Under the pieces are notes generated by a model. The model saw nothing but the letters and a program-made list of their open reading frames with translations. It was not told the DNA's origin and made no database searches. Below are positions 9,499 to 17,825 of a DNA stretch of 59,812 nucleotides, one piece after another. Position 1 is the stretch's first letter. Each line of letters opens with the position of its first letter. Position numbers and translations under genes: made by a program. The stretch comes from Westiellopsis prolifica IICB1 (GTDB lineage: Bacteria; Cyanobacteriota; Cyanobacteriia; Cyanobacteriales; Nostocaceae), in NCBI RefSeq assembly GCF_004323185.1, contig NZ_NAPS01000001.1, positions 2,508,767 to 2,568,578 of the forward strand. The letters are read 5' to 3'.

Positions 9499-10815
9499 AT
9501 GAGTACCAACACTCTGGTTAAAAGGATCTTAGTTCTAGCAGCGAACCCGAAACAAACATCACGCCTACGTTTGGATGAGGAAGTGCGCGATATTAAGGAA
9601 GGATTACAGCGATCGCACAAACGTGACAAATTTATTTTGCAACAAGAGTGGGCAGTTCGTCCACGAGATATTCGCCGAGCCATTTTAGATTTTCGACCTC
9701 ATATCATCCATTTTTCTGGACATGGTTTGAAAGAGGTGGGATTAGCATTTGAAAATGAAACTGGCCAAACACAACTAGTGACAGGAGAAGCACTGGCTGG
9801 ACTATTTGGACAGTGTAGTAAACAAGTGGAATGTGTACTACTTAATGCTTGCTATTCAGAAAACCAAGCTGAGGCGATCGCTAAACATGTAAATTATGTA
9901 ATTGGGATGAATGCTCCCATTGGGGATAAAGCAGCAGTTGAATTTGCTGTGGGATTTTATGACGCGCTAGCAGCTTATGATCCGCAATATGATTCTGGAA
10001 CAGCTGTTGATTTTGCTTTTAATATTGCTCGTAATGCCATTCAGCTTGCAGGGGTATCCGGTGATTCTATTCCTGTGATCAAAAATAATTCTGTGATTAA
10101 AAAGAATATTAATTTATCTGAGGTTGATAAGCCAACAGTTAATGAACCTCGCATCTATTCTAATTTTATCCCAATTCTAAGAAAACCCATATTTTTTATG
10201 GGAACAACTCTTCTTGCTATCGTTCTGGCTTCACCTTTTTTAGGGAAGCTCAATCATCCTTCAGTTCCTTCACAACCTAGTCCAGCAAAATCATCTACAA
10301 CCACTGTTAATTCCACTATGTATCCTACAGCGCAATTGATCGCCCAGGATTTTTACAACATGGGACGAGAAAAGTCTAATAATAAACAGTATAAGGAAGC
10401 AGTTGCAGATTTTACTGCGGCTATCAATATTAATCCAAAATACGCAGATGCTTACTACAAAAGAGGTAATGCTTATTCTGACCTTGGGGATAAGAAGGCG
10501 GCGATCGCTGATTATACTGAAGCAATTCGTATTAATCCCATAAGTCCAAACTGTGCTTGTACTTATAAACAAAGGGGATATGCGTATTCTGATCTTGGAT
10601 ATTACCACGAAGCAGTTGAGGATTTCACTCAAGCGATTCGGCTCGAACCTGATGAACCTAGTCATTATAGATGGCGAGGTTATGCTTACTCGAAGTTAGG
10701 AAGCAAGCAGGAAACTATTGAGGATTATCAGAAAGCTGCTAACCTTTATCAAAAACAAGGAAAGAACAAGTCTTACCAAGAAATATTAAACAAACTAAAA
10801 AAACTCCAGCAATAG
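9499..10815 (+). CDS. CHAT-domain protease-like protein with membrane helix and TPRs
   Basis: Residues 8-190 form a CHAT (caspase HetF-associated with TPR) domain. The presumed catalytic dyad is His75 in HFSGHG and Cys118 in LLNACYS, both intact. A single transmembrane helix follows (231-248), then tetratricopeptide repeats (about 285-430) with units such as YADAYYKRGNAYSDLGDKKAAIADYTEAI. CHAT proteins are caspase-like cysteine proteases; in cyanobacteria HetF is one, acting in heterocyst patterning and division, and others act in phage defence or cell death. Here CHAT is N-terminal and TPR C-terminal. The start ATG is at 9499. It follows the HEAT-repeat membrane protein. Substrate and trigger are unknown. 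Confidence 0.85.
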   Translation: MSTNTLVKRILVLAANPKQTSRLRLDEEVRDIKEGLQRSHKRDKFILQQEWAVRPRDIRRAILDFRPHIIHFSGHGLKEVGLAFENETGQTQLVTGEALAGLFGQCSKQVECVLLNACYSENQAEAIAKHVNYVIGMNAPIGDKAAVEFAVGFYDALAAYDPQYDSGTAVDFAFNIARNAIQLAGVSGDSIPVIKNNSVIKKNINLSEVDKPTVNEPRIYSNFIPILRKPIFFMGTTLLAIVLASPFLGKLNHPSVPSQPSPAKSSTTTVNSTMYPTAQLIAQDFYNMGREKSNNKQYKEAVADFTAAININPKYADAYYKRGNAYSDLGDKKAAIADYTEAIRINPISPNCACTYKQRGYAYSDLGYYHEAVEDFTQAIRLEPDEPSHYRWRGYAYSKLGSKQETIEDYQKAANLYQKQGKNKSYQEILNKLKKLQQ

Positions 10816-10942
10816 TAAGATTTTTGTGAATTTTGCTCGCCCTAAACTACAGTTCAGCGGCTAATAGTTTAATGCGATCGCTTTACCAGGAGTATTCCGC
10901 TACAATCAAATCCTGTGAACTGTGCATAGGGAGAGACTAGGG

Positions 10943-11665
10943 TTGCCTACACTCGGCGTAAACATTGATCATATCGCTACCATCCGGCAAGCGCGACGGA
11001 CGGTGGAACCAGACCCCATCGCAGGGGCGATATTAGCAGAATTAGGTGGTGCAGATGGGATTACGGCTCATCTGCGAGAAGATAGGCGACATATCCAAGA
11101 ACGGGATGTGCGCTTATTGCGACAGACAGTCAGAACACATTTTAATTTGGAAATGGCTGCTACAGATGAAATGGTAGCGATCGCTCTCGATATTAAACCA
11201 GACTATGTGACTTTAGTCCCTGAACGACGGGAGGAAGTGACCACAGAAGGGGGATTAGATATCGCGGGTCAAATTGCTAGAATTGGAGAGGTTGTTGATA
11301 AACTACAAAGTGCTGGTATTCCGGTAAGTTTGTTTATCGATGCCGAACCTGCACAAATAAACGCTTCTGTCAAGGTGCAGGCAAAATTCATTGAACTGCA
11401 CACTGGACGATATGCTGAAGCTAAAGACGAAAAAAGTCGCAAGCAGGAATTAGAGATGTTAGCAGCCGGGTGCGAGCAAGCGATGAAAGCCGGATTGCGA
11501 ATCAACGCCGGTCATGGACTCACCTACTGGAACGTCTACCCCGTTGCTTGTCTTCCCGGTATGGAAGAACTTAACATCGGTCATACCATCATCAGTCGGG
11601 CTGTGTTAGTAGGCATGGAAAGAGCAGTCCAGGAGATGAAATCAGCTATGCGCGGGCAATTTTAG
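10943..11665 (+). CDS. pdxJ: Pyridoxine 5'-phosphate synthase
   Basis: PdxJ condenses deoxyxylulose 5-phosphate with aminoacetone 3-phosphate to make pyridoxine 5'-phosphate (vitamin B6 pathway, DXP-dependent branch). It is a cytosolic TIM barrel. Family signatures present are [16 protein letters not shown] at the N-terminus, [18 protein letters not shown], the [14 protein letters not shown] segment and the final [15 protein letters not shown]. Start choice: the frame is open to a GTG at 10922, but the standard family N-terminus is [10 protein letters not shown], so the TTG at 10943 is preferred; GGGAG lies about 9 bases before it. That gives 240 aa, the usual length. The gene stands alone, followed by a repeat block. 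Confidence 0.95.
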   Translation: MPTLGVNIDHIATIRQARRTVEPDPIAGAILAELGGADGITAHLREDRRHIQERDVRLLRQTVRTHFNLEMAATDEMVAIALDIKPDYVTLVPERREEVTTEGGLDIAGQIARIGEVVDKLQSAGIPVSLFIDAEPAQINASVKVQAKFIELHTGRYAEAKDEKSRKQELEMLAAGCEQAMKAGLRINAGHGLTYWNVYPVACLPGMEELNIGHTIISRAVLVGMERAVQEMKSAMRGQF

Positions 11666-11667
11666 AG

Positions 11668-11925
11668 GGATCGGGGACAAGGGGGATAAGGGGAACAAGG
11701 GGGACAAGGGGGACAAGGGGGACAAGGGGGACAAGGGGAAAATAAACACCAATCCCGATCCCCAATCCCCAATTCCCGATCCCCGATCCCCGATCCCCGT
11801 ACCCGATCCCCGATCCCCGATCCCCGTACTCTGAGAGAAGCCGCTTACGCGTCTACGCGTAGCGTCTCCTCTGGAGAATCCCCGATCCCCGATTCCCAAT
11901 CCCTAGAAATCAAATCTCTGCGAAA
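11668..11925. repeat. Block of two tandem repeat families with a palindromic insert
   Basis: Immediately after pdxJ, positions 11668-11740 hold a 9-base unit (ACAAGGGGG) in about seven copies. Positions 11755-11830 hold the 7-base unit GATCCCC in about ten copies. Positions 11830-11880 carry a different interspersed palindrome (ACGCGTCTACGCGTAGCGT), then GATCCCC units resume to 11905. All frames are open because no unit contains a stop codon, so apparent ORFs here are spurious. The rest of the gap to 11983 shows nothing else. Confidence 0.9.
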
Positions 11926-11983
11926 TCTAGAAATTTATTGGTAATTACGGACACTACAAGTTAAATCTGAAACCAAAAATTCT

Positions 11984-12703
11984 ATGAGCGCACAACAATC
12001 TCAAGACTTACCACTTTGGGTACAAGACCGGGATGAAGTAATTGCACAAAGCAAAGATGCTCAATGGCGTTACGGTGTTCCTCCTGATTATTCCGAATCA
12101 AAAGCTGGTCTTGCTGAGGAGAGTAAATGTTGTCATTTAGAAGGTTCTCTAGAAGCGATCGTCCAAAATTTGGTGAGAACCTTTGAGATGGAAGTATCTT
12201 TTAAAAGCAATCCCCAACAGTGGTTGTCAGTTGTACAAGATAAGTTTCGTATGAGTAGTAACGGCGGTTCGCTCTACACTGCTGAAGATGTATATGCTTC
12301 TGGAACTTACAATGTATTTATTGGTGATGTAGAAAATTATAAAGCTTCTGAGGAAACCTTTGAATCTTCAGGTAAACTTTTCCGGACTGCGTTTCCCAAA
12401 GGATTTTTGTGGGAAGTACTGGAGGTTTATTCCGGTCCACCCAACGTTACATTTAAGTGGCGACATTGGGGAACATTTAATGGGCCATATAAAGACTATG
12501 CACCCACAGGACAGACGGTGGAGATAGTTGGGATGAGTGTGGCTCGTGTTACAGATGACTTGAAAATTCTTGCTGTTGAGCATTATTTTGACAATAGCGA
12601 ATTTTTAAACAAGCTCACAAGTGGTAACAAACAGGCTAATGATCAACAACCAGCCAATGCTTGTCCTTTTGGATCGTGGTTAAAAAGATTAAAGCTGAGA
12701 TAA
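11984..12703 (+). CDS. SnoaL-like protein related to plant 'pathogen-related' proteins
   Basis: This 239-aa protein has a SnoaL/NTF2-like cone fold. Segments such as WRYGVPPDYSE, GSLEAIVQNLVRTFEMEVSFK, FRMSSNGG, TFESSGKLFRTAFPKGFLWEV and EVYSGPPNVTFKWRHWG...GPYKDYAPTG follow, almost motif for motif, the barley/Arabidopsis 'pathogen-related protein' family as I remember it. That family's biochemistry is not well defined; the fold usually binds or isomerises small hydrophobic molecules. The C-terminal 25 residues (KQANDQQPANACPF...) are low complexity. The start ATG is at 11984. It is followed 63 bp later by ycf54 in the same direction. Confidence 0.75.
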   Translation: MSAQQSQDLPLWVQDRDEVIAQSKDAQWRYGVPPDYSESKAGLAEESKCCHLEGSLEAIVQNLVRTFEMEVSFKSNPQQWLSVVQDKFRMSSNGGSLYTAEDVYASGTYNVFIGDVENYKASEETFESSGKLFRTAFPKGFLWEVLEVYSGPPNVTFKWRHWGTFNGPYKDYAPTGQTVEIVGMSVARVTDDLKILAVEHYFDNSEFLNKLTSGNKQANDQQPANACPFGSWLKRLKLR

Positions 12704-12766
12704 TTTGTCAAGGACATAGTAGATAATACTATGTCCGGACTTTAATTTATTTAGCAAAGAAACAAA

Positions 12767-13096
12767 ATGAAAACATACTATTACGTTTTGGCAAGTCAAC
12801 GCTTTTTGTTAGAAGAAGAACCAATGGAAGAAGTGTTGCGAGAACGTACTCGTCACTATCACGAACAAGAAAAGGAAATAGATTTTTGGGTAGTGAAGCA
12901 ACCTGCTTTTTTGGAAGCACCCCAAATGGCACAAGTTAAGGCAAAATGCCCACAACCAGCAGTAGCAATTATTTCTACTAATCACCAATTTATTACTTGG
13001 CTGAAACTGCGATTAGAATACGTAATCACAGGCGAATTTCAAGCCCCTTGTGAAAGTATCGCTGATCCTCTGGCATCTCTTGCTACTGTGTCGTAA
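12767..13096 (+). CDS. ycf54: Ycf54, Mg-protoporphyrin monomethyl ester cyclase accessory protein
   Basis: This is a 109-aa DUF2488 protein. Its opening MKTYYYVLASQRFLLEEEP, the central EKEIDFWVVKQPAFLEAP and the closing LRLEYVITGEFQAP...DPLASL match Ycf54 (Synechocystis slr1780 type). Ycf54 is needed for assembly or activity of the oxidative AcsF cyclase that forms ring E of chlorophyll. The full family length is present and the start is the ATG at 12767. It lies 63 bp after the SnoaL-like gene, and an intergenic repeat block follows directly after its stop. Confidence 0.93.
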   Translation: MKTYYYVLASQRFLLEEEPMEEVLRERTRHYHEQEKEIDFWVVKQPAFLEAPQMAQVKAKCPQPAVAIISTNHQFITWLKLRLEYVITGEFQAPCESIADPLASLATVS

Positions 13097-13278
13097 TTGG
13101 GCATGGGGCATGGGGCATGGGGCATGGAGCATGGGGCATTGGGCATTGGGCATTGGATATTGGGTATTATTCTCTCCCTTGTCTCCCCACACTTCCCACA
13201 CTTCCCACACTTCCTTGTCCCCGATCCCCAATCCCCGATCCCCGATCCCCGATCCCCGATCCCCGATCCCCTATATTT
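13097..13278. repeat. Tandem repeat block between ycf54 and the SPOR-like gene
   Basis: Positions 13097-13165 contain GGGCATG-type heptamers (GGGCATG, GAGCATG, GGGCATT). Positions 13190-13215 contain three copies of a CACTTCCCA-like unit. Positions 13218-13272 contain about seven GATCCCC heptamers. The block ends 6-7 bases before the next start codon, so it occupies the expected promoter and ribosome-binding region of that gene. Confidence 0.9.
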
Positions 13279-13950
13279 ATGTATAAATTTTATAATTTAG
13301 CAAATATTTTAGTAGGTAGTTTCACAATAGCGATCGCCTCTGTTGCTTCTTTTGGTTCCTTGATCGCTGCGATGAATACTGGTTTTGCTCAAGAAAAAAA
13401 TGTTCCCGTTTGTCAATCTCCCAAACCAGGTGAATATGTGTTATTGGTGATCAGTCCAACTACAGATAGTCGAAATCAATTGCGTCGCGCCTTGCCGCCT
13501 GAACTTAAGAGTACAACCTGTAAATATCTCAACGATACAGTTACTAGAATCGGTGGATTTACTAAAATTGATGATGCGAATCGTTGGGCTAGATATGTCA
13601 ATAGCATTGCGGGTTTGTCGGCTATTATTACGACTCGACCAGCACAGGTAGCAGTAGCACCGACTCAAACACCAAGCTTTCAACCTCAACGTTTGGGAAA
13701 TGGTTTTGCTGTTTTAGTAGATTATTTCAACCGTCCAGAACTGGCAAATCAAGTTAAACAAGCAGTGGGTGGTGATGTTGGTTTTGCAGCTTACGCTCAA
13801 CGTCATTACTTGCTAGCGACTTATACAACTAATCAAAAAGACGCAGACAGTATATTTAAGAAGCTTTCAGAACGAGGTTTTTTTGCAATTATTGTCGATA
13901 GTAGTAAGGTAACGCTGTTGCGATCGGCAGTGAGGATACCACAAAATTAA
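13279..13950 (+). CDS. Secreted protein with two SPOR-like repeats, function unknown
   Basis: From the ATG at 13279 the product is 223 aa, with a signal peptide (residues 1-37, hydrophobic ILVGSFTIAIASVASFGSLIAA). Two similar alpha/beta segments follow, about 50-115 (GEYVLLVISPTTDS...NRWARYVNSIAGLSAIIT) and 140-215 (NGFAVLVDYFNRPE...FFAIIVDSSKVTLLR), resembling the SPOR peptidoglycan-binding fold. The frame stays open upstream through the repeat block, but that part encodes only repeat-derived PRSPIPD residues and is rejected as coding. No Shine-Dalgarno sequence is visible because the repeat array abuts the start. The function is not recognised; an envelope role is inferred from export and fold. 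Confidence 0.7.
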   Translation: MYKFYNLANILVGSFTIAIASVASFGSLIAAMNTGFAQEKNVPVCQSPKPGEYVLLVISPTTDSRNQLRRALPPELKSTTCKYLNDTVTRIGGFTKIDDANRWARYVNSIAGLSAIITTRPAQVAVAPTQTPSFQPQRLGNGFAVLVDYFNRPELANQVKQAVGGDVGFAAYAQRHYLLATYTTNQKDADSIFKKLSERGFFAIIVDSSKVTLLRSAVRIPQN

Positions 13951-14002
13951 GTTGGTTATTGGTTATTGGTCAACAACCACTAACCACTAACTACTAACCC
14001 CT

Positions 14003-14125
14003 AATACCAATTTAATATGAAGACGCATACAAAGACCCCACCCGCGCTAAGGCGCACCCTCCCCTTGGGAAGGGGAGGGTTGGGGAAGGGTAAAATTCTA
14101 TGCAGCTTCACGAAGAATTGGTATA
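14003..14125. mobile_element. MITE-like element, family B
   Basis: This element of about 123 bp has imperfect terminal inverted repeats: ATACCAATTTAATATGAAG on the left and CTTCACGAAGAATTGGTAT on the right. Inside is a strong GC-rich palindrome, CCTCCCCTTGGGAAGGGGAGG. It has no coding capacity. It lies between the convergent SPOR-like and DUF212 genes, preceded at 13952-14003 by short GGTTATT and CTAACCA repeats. Only one clear copy was seen in this window. Confidence 0.65.
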
Positions 14126-14140
14126 ACCAACAAAAAATTA

Positions 14141-14599
14141 TTAATTATAGGCATAACTAGCCAAACAAGAGATGGTGATACCTAATGCCGAGCCAGCTAT
14201 CACCTGAAATGGTGTGTGTCCTAGCAATTCTTTGAGGCGATCGCCTGTAAATTCTGGGTGTTCGTGAAACAATTCGTCAATCATTTGATTGAGAATGCGA
14301 GCTTGTTTGCCAGCTGCTTGACGGACTCCAGCTGCATCGTACATGACAATAATCGCAAAAACTGTGGCGAGGGCAAATTCAGCAGAAGCCCAGCCATGAG
14401 TTTGCCCGACACCAACTGCTAAAGCCGTAACTAAAGCTGAATGAGCGCTGGGCATACCTCCGGTTGTGACTAAAACACTCACATTTAATTTCCGATTTTT
14501 GATTAGTTCAATGATGAGCTTCAAAGCTTGAGCCATCAAACAAGCGAATAGAGCAACCACCAGCACCCGGTTGTCTAAAATATTGCCTATATCCTGCAT
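14141..14599 (-). CDS. Divergent PAP2 (DUF212) family membrane protein
   Basis: This 152-aa integral membrane protein has about four helices. The family signature GGMPSAHSALVTALAVGVG matches the phosphatase motif PSAH of PAP2-type acid phosphatases, and VMYDAAGVRQAAGKQARILNQ and ELLGHTPFQVIAGSALGI are DUF212 (YuiD-like) hallmarks. PAP2 relatives hydrolyse lipid phosphates, but DUF212 substrates are unknown. The length is normal and the start is the ATG at 14599. Its upstream gap is repeat-rich; the next gene upstream on the same strand is crtE, 458 bp away. Confidence 0.85.
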   Translation of the reverse strand: MQDIGNILDNRVLVVALFACLMAQALKLIIELIKNRKLNVSVLVTTGGMPSAHSALVTALAVGVGQTHGWASAEFALATVFAIIVMYDAAGVRQAAGKQARILNQMIDELFHEHPEFTGDRLKELLGHTPFQVIAGSALGITISCLASYAYN

Positions 14600-15056
14600 G
14601 GTATTTTGGTCAGGTTAATAACGATGAGCAGCAGTTGTGTGTGAGTCAATCGATTTTGGATTTTAGATTTGCGATTTTAGATTGACCCCGACCATTCCTT
14701 GGGTGCAGGGCAGATTTTAAATTGACGATTTTAGATTTGTTCCGCCTTAATCATGGCGGGGCTGTTCCCTAAAAAATAATCTAAAATCCACGCATCCAAA
14801 ATCTAAAATTGGCACGGTCAACCAATAACCAGTAACTGATAACTGCCTAGTGGTCCGCCACACAAAGTATGCTGGGTAAGGGAATGTAGACGCGACAGCA
14901 GCTTGCCGCAGGCTACCGCGTTCAACAAAGTCTTTCCCGGAGGGTAGATGCATTAGACTCGCTCATAGGCTTCAAGGTAGAGTAGAACGCGAAGGAAGAG
15001 GAAAAGAAGATGAGTCTAAAAAATGGTTTACCAAGCATTGTTGCTGTGGCGAAGTA
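14600..15056. other. Repeat-rich gap between crtE and DUF212 gene
   Basis: This 457-bp gap holds octamer-like repeats (ATTTTAGA and TTTTAGATT at 14655-14745; ATCTAAAAT / CCAAAATC at 14778-14812), a GTCAACCAATAACCAGTAAC segment near 14817, and an interspersed palindrome (GACGCGACAGCAGCTTGCCG) near 14888. A 68-codon open frame on the minus strand (14747-14953) is made of these repeats and is not called. Confidence 0.6.
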
Positions 15057-15983
15057 CTAGTGACTGCGACTGGTGATAAAGTGAGCTAGTGCCACTAATG
15101 GTTCTGCTGCTTTCCCAAACGGTTCTAATTCTGCACAAGCAGATTCAATGAGCTGTTGAGCTTGTTTTTGAGATTTTTCAATTCCCCAGAGGCTTGGATA
15201 AGTTACTTTCTTGGCTTTTTCATCTTTACCTACACTTTTTCCTAGCTGTTCTGCTGTAGAGGTGATATCTAAGATGTCGTCAATAATCTGAAAAGCTAGT
15301 CCAATATTTTTGGCATATCGAGAGAGTCTTTGTACATTGTCTTCCGATGTTCCTGCCAAAATTCCACCACAAACTACACTTGCTTCTAAAAGCGCTCCTG
15401 TTTTGTGGCTATGAATAAAATTGAGTGTTTCGGGAGAAATATCCGATTTTCCTTCTGATTCTAGATCAAGTACCTGACCACCCACCAAACCAGTAGCTCC
15501 AACTGCACGCCCCAGAACACCAATTACTCGTAATACTCGCTCTGCTGGCACATTTTTGGTATTTATTGCTACATATTCAAAAGAATAAGCTAATAAGCCG
15601 TCTCCAGCCAAAACTGCAATATCTTCGCCGTATACCTTATGGTTTGTGGGTTTCCCACGACGATAATCATCATTATCCATGGCTGGTAAATCATCGTGAA
15701 TCAAAGACATGGTATGAATCATCTCCAACGCACACGCAGTTGGCATGGCCATGGCGATGTTTCCACCAGTCATTTCACAGGTTGCAAGGCAAATAATCGG
15801 ACGCAGGCGCTTACCTCCAGCTAACAGAGAGTAGCGCATTGCTTCATAAATCTTTTCGGGATAACTGACGGTAATAGCCTGTTCCAAAGCTATTTCACAT
15901 AGCTTTTGTTTTTCTTTTAAATAGGTAATGAGGTCAAAATGGGCTTTTTCTGGAGTTAATTTCAGGTTATCCGTTGTTACCAT
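15057..15983 (-). CDS. crtE: Geranylgeranyl diphosphate synthase
   Basis: This cytosolic trans-isoprenyl diphosphate synthase (308 aa) adds isopentenyl units to make C20 GGPP for carotenoids, phytol and quinones. The first aspartate-rich motif is DDLPAMD at 97-103, the second FQIIDDILD near 231-239. Between them are the conserved [13 protein letters not shown] and [10 protein letters not shown] segments, and GGKRLRP is at 56-62. The small side chains before the first DD motif are consistent with GGPP rather than farnesyl product length, but this is inference. The start ATG is at 15983. It lies upstream of and co-directional with the DUF212 gene, and 224 bp downstream of folD. Confidence 0.93.
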   Translation of the reverse strand: MVTTDNLKLTPEKAHFDLITYLKEKQKLCEIALEQAITVSYPEKIYEAMRYSLLAGGKRLRPIICLATCEMTGGNIAMAMPTACALEMIHTMSLIHDDLPAMDNDDYRRGKPTNHKVYGEDIAVLAGDGLLAYSFEYVAINTKNVPAERVLRVIGVLGRAVGATGLVGGQVLDLESEGKSDISPETLNFIHSHKTGALLEASVVCGGILAGTSEDNVQRLSRYAKNIGLAFQIIDDILDITSTAEQLGKSVGKDEKAKKVTYPSLWGIEKSQKQAQQLIESACAELEPFGKAAEPLVALAHFITSRSH

Positions 15984-16035
15984 CCTTAATTTCCTTAAAT
16001 TTCTGTTATTTAAGTAACAATTTTAAGGGAAAGAG

Positions 16036-16170
16036 TCATCAATCAATAGTCAATAGTCGATGGTCAATGGTCAATAGTTTTTCACAAATGACATAGACGC
16101 GCAAGCGACTACCTACGGTAGGCGCGTTAGCGACTTCTGCAAGTAGCAATTCCGTGTCTACCAGTAGGGT
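16036..16170. repeat. Heptamers plus interspersed palindrome upstream of crtE
   Basis: Positions 16036-16078 hold TCAATAG/TCAATGG heptamers like those at 129-200. Positions 16095-16135 hold GCAAGCGACTACCTACGGTA followed by GGCGCGTTAGCGACTTC, a partly palindromic interspersed repeat. Both lie in the crtE-folD gap, so any crtE promoter must lie close to the gene, within or next to these repeats. Confidence 0.6.
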
Positions 16171-16207
16171 AGGACAAATGACTATGAGCAATAATCACTC
16201 TTTCTCT

Positions 16208-17092
16208 TTACTCTTTAATTTTTAAGCGTTGGCTATAGCTATCGACGGTATTTTGCAATAACATGGCGACAGTCATAGGGCCAACACCTCCAGGAACTGG
16301 GGTGAGGAACTCTACCACATTTGCAACTGCTTCAAAGTGGACATCGCCGACTAGACGACTATTACCATTGGGATCGGTGACACGATTTATCCCCACATCT
16401 ACCACAACCGCGCCTGGTTTAACCATCTGAGCCGTAATCAGTTCTGGACGGCCAACAGCTGCAATTAAAATATCAGCGTTTTTAGTTATGGCTGCGAGAT
16501 CGTGCGATCGCGAATGGGCAATTGTCACCGTCGCATCAGCCTCTAAGAGCATCAATGCCAATGGTTTACCCACCAAAATACTACGCCCTACAACTACCGC
16601 TTGTTGAGAGCGCAAGGAAATTTCATATTCCTGCAACAGGCGCATAACTCCTGCTGGTGTACAACTGCGTAAACCAGGTTCACCCCGCAGTAATTTTCCC
16701 ATATTTACTGGGTGTAATCCATCAGCGTCTTTGTTGGGGTCTATTTGGTGTAATAAAGAAATCGCATCTAGATGACTGGGTAGGGGCAGCTGTACGAGAA
16801 TACCATCTACTCGTTCATCTTGATTCAGGTTGTGAATGACTTCTTTAAGTTCAGCTTGAGTAGTTTGTGTGGGAAAATGCTTACCAAAAGAAGCCATACC
16901 AATTTTCGCACAAGCTTTTTCTTTACCGCGCACATAAGCAGCTGAGGCTGGATTATCGCCTACCATTAGCACTGCTAAACCGGGCGGTCGTCCCATTTGG
17001 GGTTGTAATCTGGTAATAGTAGCAGATAATTCTTGCTGAATTTTTGTTGCTAGGGCTTTACCATCAAGCAGTTTTGCTGTGTTTGTTTCCAT
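16208..17092 (-). CDS. folD: Bifunctional methylenetetrahydrofolate dehydrogenase/cyclohydrolase
   Basis: FolD interconverts 5,10-methylene- and 10-formyl-tetrahydrofolate using NADP, in the cytosolic one-carbon cycle. Signatures: [13 protein letters not shown] (catalytic Lys region), [55 protein letters not shown] and [13 protein letters not shown]. From the ATG at 17092 ([11 protein letters not shown]) it is 294 aa, the normal length; an in-frame TTG at 17110 would add six residues and is less likely. It transcribes towards crtE and is divergent from the lipoprotein gene 134 bp away. Confidence 0.95.
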   Translation of the reverse strand: METNTAKLLDGKALATKIQQELSATITRLQPQMGRPPGLAVLMVGDNPASAAYVRGKEKACAKIGMASFGKHFPTQTTQAELKEVIHNLNQDERVDGILVQLPLPSHLDAISLLHQIDPNKDADGLHPVNMGKLLRGEPGLRSCTPAGVMRLLQEYEISLRSQQAVVVGRSILVGKPLALMLLEADATVTIAHSRSHDLAAITKNADILIAAVGRPELITAQMVKPGAVVVDVGINRVTDPNGNSRLVGDVHFEAVANVVEFLTPVPGGVGPMTVAMLLQNTVDSYSQRLKIKE

Positions 17093-17226
17093 CAGATGAC
17101 CAATTACCAATTACCCTTTACCTATTTTCTCAGATTGATTGCTTGAATTGAGAGTGTCTTTTTGGTGGCGAGAACATAGACTTAGTGGGAACTGATTTAT
17201 TTTAAATAGCGACGAACCAACTATTG

Positions 17227-17790
17227 ATGCCAAAATTCTCTCCCAGGGTATCTTTTATGCTACAGGCACAAGAATTTTACACCAATTTGAAAAAAGAATG
17301 TGACAGATGGATTGACAGAACTCATATCTACAAGGCGATTCCCAATCCAAAATCTAATCCCAATTCAAAATCCATAGACGCTTCTGCGGTTTCCCGCAGG
17401 GTAATCCAAAATCCAAAATCTTATTACCTTCCTTTGACAGTTTTCCATTTGGGATTGACTTACTTTCTCATGGCAGGATTAATAAGTTGTGGTAATTTCA
17501 GTTTTTCTGGTATCAATGCGCTCGGTGCAAATGTGACTCCGATTCGAGAACTGCGATCGCAACCAGATAGTAATACAACAGTATACATCCAAGGCAAGGT
17601 TGAAAAAACTGCTCCCCTGTTAAAAAAACAAGCCTATCTGGTAAAGGACGAGACTGGTAAAATTTGGGCGATTACCAATCAAACAAATTTGCAAGTTGGA
17701 GATCAAGTCGTAATTAAAGGTCAAATTCGCTACCGCAGTATTCCCATTGCGGGTAAAGAATATGGTGAAGTGTATATAGAAGAGAAGTAA
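17227..17790 (+). CDS. Lipoprotein-like OB-fold protein with a repeat-derived insert
   Basis: The C-terminal 90 residues (from TPIRELRSQPDSNTTVYIQGKVEK to YGEVYIEEK) look like an OB-fold nucleic-acid or ligand-binding barrel. Before it is a hydrophobic stretch ending in LISC-G, a lipobox with Cys88. That signal would have to be near the N-terminus, yet the open frame runs 60 residues further upstream. Residues about 38-65 are encoded by genomic repeats at 17338-17420. Either the true start is the TTG at 17434, giving a 20-residue leader, or the gene has been extended by repeat insertion. The first residues (LQAQEFYTNLKKECDRW) do not resemble repeats. It is 35 bp upstream of the Nudix gene, probably one operon. 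Confidence 0.6.
   Translation: MPKFSPRVSFMLQAQEFYTNLKKECDRWIDRTHIYKAIPNPKSNPNSKSIDASAVSRRVIQNPKSYYLPLTVFHLGLTYFLMAGLISCGNFSFSGINALGANVTPIRELRSQPDSNTTVYIQGKVEKTAPLLKKQAYLVKDETGKIWAITNQTNLQVGDQVVIKGQIRYRSIPIAGKEYGEVYIEEK
17338..17420. repeat. Interspersed repeat inside the lipoprotein reading frame
   Basis: This is CCAAAATC/CCCAATCC octamer-type repeat flanking a palindromic unit (GACGCTTCTGCGGTTTCCCG, with related units at 14888 and 16095). It encodes PNPKSNPNSKSIDASAVSRR and neighbours in frame. The same octamers fill the gap at 14655-14812. Confidence 0.8.
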
Positions 17791-17825
17791 TAATAATAAC
17801 GACACACTCTCCCGAACAAAAATTT

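Noticed and set aside
11642-11899. Pro/Ser/Gly-rich open frame on the minus strand
   Set aside because: It is made wholly of 7- and 9-base tandem repeats and begins inside pdxJ.
13117-13278. N-terminal extension of the SPOR-like gene
   Set aside because: It encodes only repeat-derived residues (PRSPIPD); a normal signal peptide begins at the ATG at 13279.
14747-14953. 68-codon minus-strand frame
   Set aside because: It is composed of interspersed repeats in the crtE-DUF212 gap.
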